Positions 13,058-13,238 of a stretch of DNA of 13,238 nucleotides are shown here, one piece after another. Source of the stretch: Methanobacteriota archaeon (GTDB lineage Archaea > Hydrothermarchaeota > Hydrothermarchaeia > Hydrothermarchaeales > BMS3B). Made by a program: the position numbers and the translations under genes. Every line of letters starts with the position of its first letter. Position 1 is the stretch's first letter. Where the stretch lies: positions 1 through 13,238 of the forward strand of contig QIGD01000117.1 in assembly GCA_003229935.1 (NCBI GenBank), given 5' to 3'. The notes under the pieces were generated by a model. The model was given only the letters and a program-made list of their open reading frames with translations. It was not told where the DNA came from and made no database searches.

Positions 13058-13238
13058 ATGCATGGAAAACCGTTAATGCCGACACGACCAAGAAAGGCAA
13101 GAATACTTTTGCAGCAAAGAAAAGCAACAGTAGTTCAGCGAACACCTTTCACAATCAAACTAAACTATACAGTAGGAGGAAATAAGCAGGCTCTTACAAT
13201 GGGTATAGATGCTGGGTATTCAACAATAGGTTTCAGTG
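13058..13238 (+). CDS. iscB: IscB/IsrB-type RNA-guided nuclease, N-terminal part (cut by window edge)
   Basis: Sixty codons are visible from ATG at 13058. MHGKPLMPTRPRKARILL is the PLMP (RRXRR) domain, continuing QRKATVVQRTPFTIKL, the usual end of that domain. GIDAGYSTIGFS then begins RuvC-I with catalytic Asp51. A TTG at 13037 (giving MQVPVINMHGKPLMP) follows GAGGGGA at good spacing and may be the real start. The upstream frame beginning at 12874 is one frame off because of a net five-base deletion relative to copies A and B near 13010. HNH (IscB) versus no HNH (IsrB) cannot be decided from this window. Confidence 0.8.
   Translation, partial: MHGKPLMPTRPRKARILLQQRKATVVQRTPFTIKLNYTVGGNKQALTMGIDAGYSTIGFS

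Larger units (their letters stand above)
12796..13238 (+). mobile_element. IscB-type element C (continues past the window)
   Basis: It begins GTCAATCACCCACGAC at 12796 with a perfect first hairpin and carries the leader RNA region and then the start of a nuclease gene still containing PLMP and RuvC-I. It is the only copy here that keeps nuclease sequence; whether it is complete cannot be seen. No TnpA-type transposase is present in the window. Confidence 0.7.

Noticed and set aside
12874..13185. A 103-codon protein starting MQKLLVEFKNTSG as a real gene
   Set aside because: Its start lies in a conserved hairpin, its sequence differences between copies mainly change amino acids while preserving stems, and its second half runs out of frame over the PLMP domain.

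Overview
The window looks like a piece of a euryarchaeal chromosome. The genes have TATA-like promoters, Shine-Dalgarno sites of the GGAGGTGA type, CetZ/FtsZ-type tubulins, a LeuA-type acyltransferase, an archaeal-style RNA 2',3'-cyclic phosphodiesterase and IS605/IscB-type mobile elements. A methanogen or a methane/alkane-oxidising relative is plausible, but that placement is inference.

Left part (1-3210). A tyrosine-recombinase gene cut by the window edge and a tiny ORF lie just downstream of a tRNA-Ser(GCU) gene, all on the minus strand. This is the usual layout of an element integrated at a tRNA 3' end. On the plus strand follows an operon of a winged-helix regulator with a CxxC motif, a TusA-like protein and a DUF1858-like small Cys protein. 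A unit of about 540 bp from this operon has been tandemly repeated. The middle copy is decayed, and the third keeps an intact, diverged TusA-like gene whose last codons come from a mobile-element end.

Middle (3270-6322, minus strand). A small conserved membrane protein, a SAM-dependent methyltransferase broken by a one-base frameshift, and a 2-isopropylmalate synthase family gene.

Core (6412-11030, minus strand). An operon-like run encodes three different tubulin-superfamily GTPases (379, 337 and 371 aa) and a signal-peptide, C-terminally anchored surface protein lying between the second and third. A strong TATA box and a perfect inverted repeat precede the first gene. Two of the tubulins end in a related short acidic tail (LLxDIxxL), which suggests a common partner. 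This looks like a multi-tubulin cytoskeletal or cell-envelope module. A 400-bp mini-element sits inside the run, exactly at the stop codon of the surface-protein gene.

Right part (11030-13238). A nest of mobile DNA: a tnpB remnant, a small inverted-repeat element inserted in its right-end hairpin, an IscB-type mini-element, thpR, and the start of an iscB element with its PLMP and RuvC-I region running off the window. The three IscB-type copies (A at 7551-7951, B at 11501-11915, C from 12796) share a 5' region of about 200 nt with five hairpins. Several of these have GNRA loops and compensating base changes, including inside what would otherwise be read as an N-terminal ORF. I interpret this as an omega-RNA-like guide RNA scaffold. 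Copies A and B keep it but have lost the nuclease gene.
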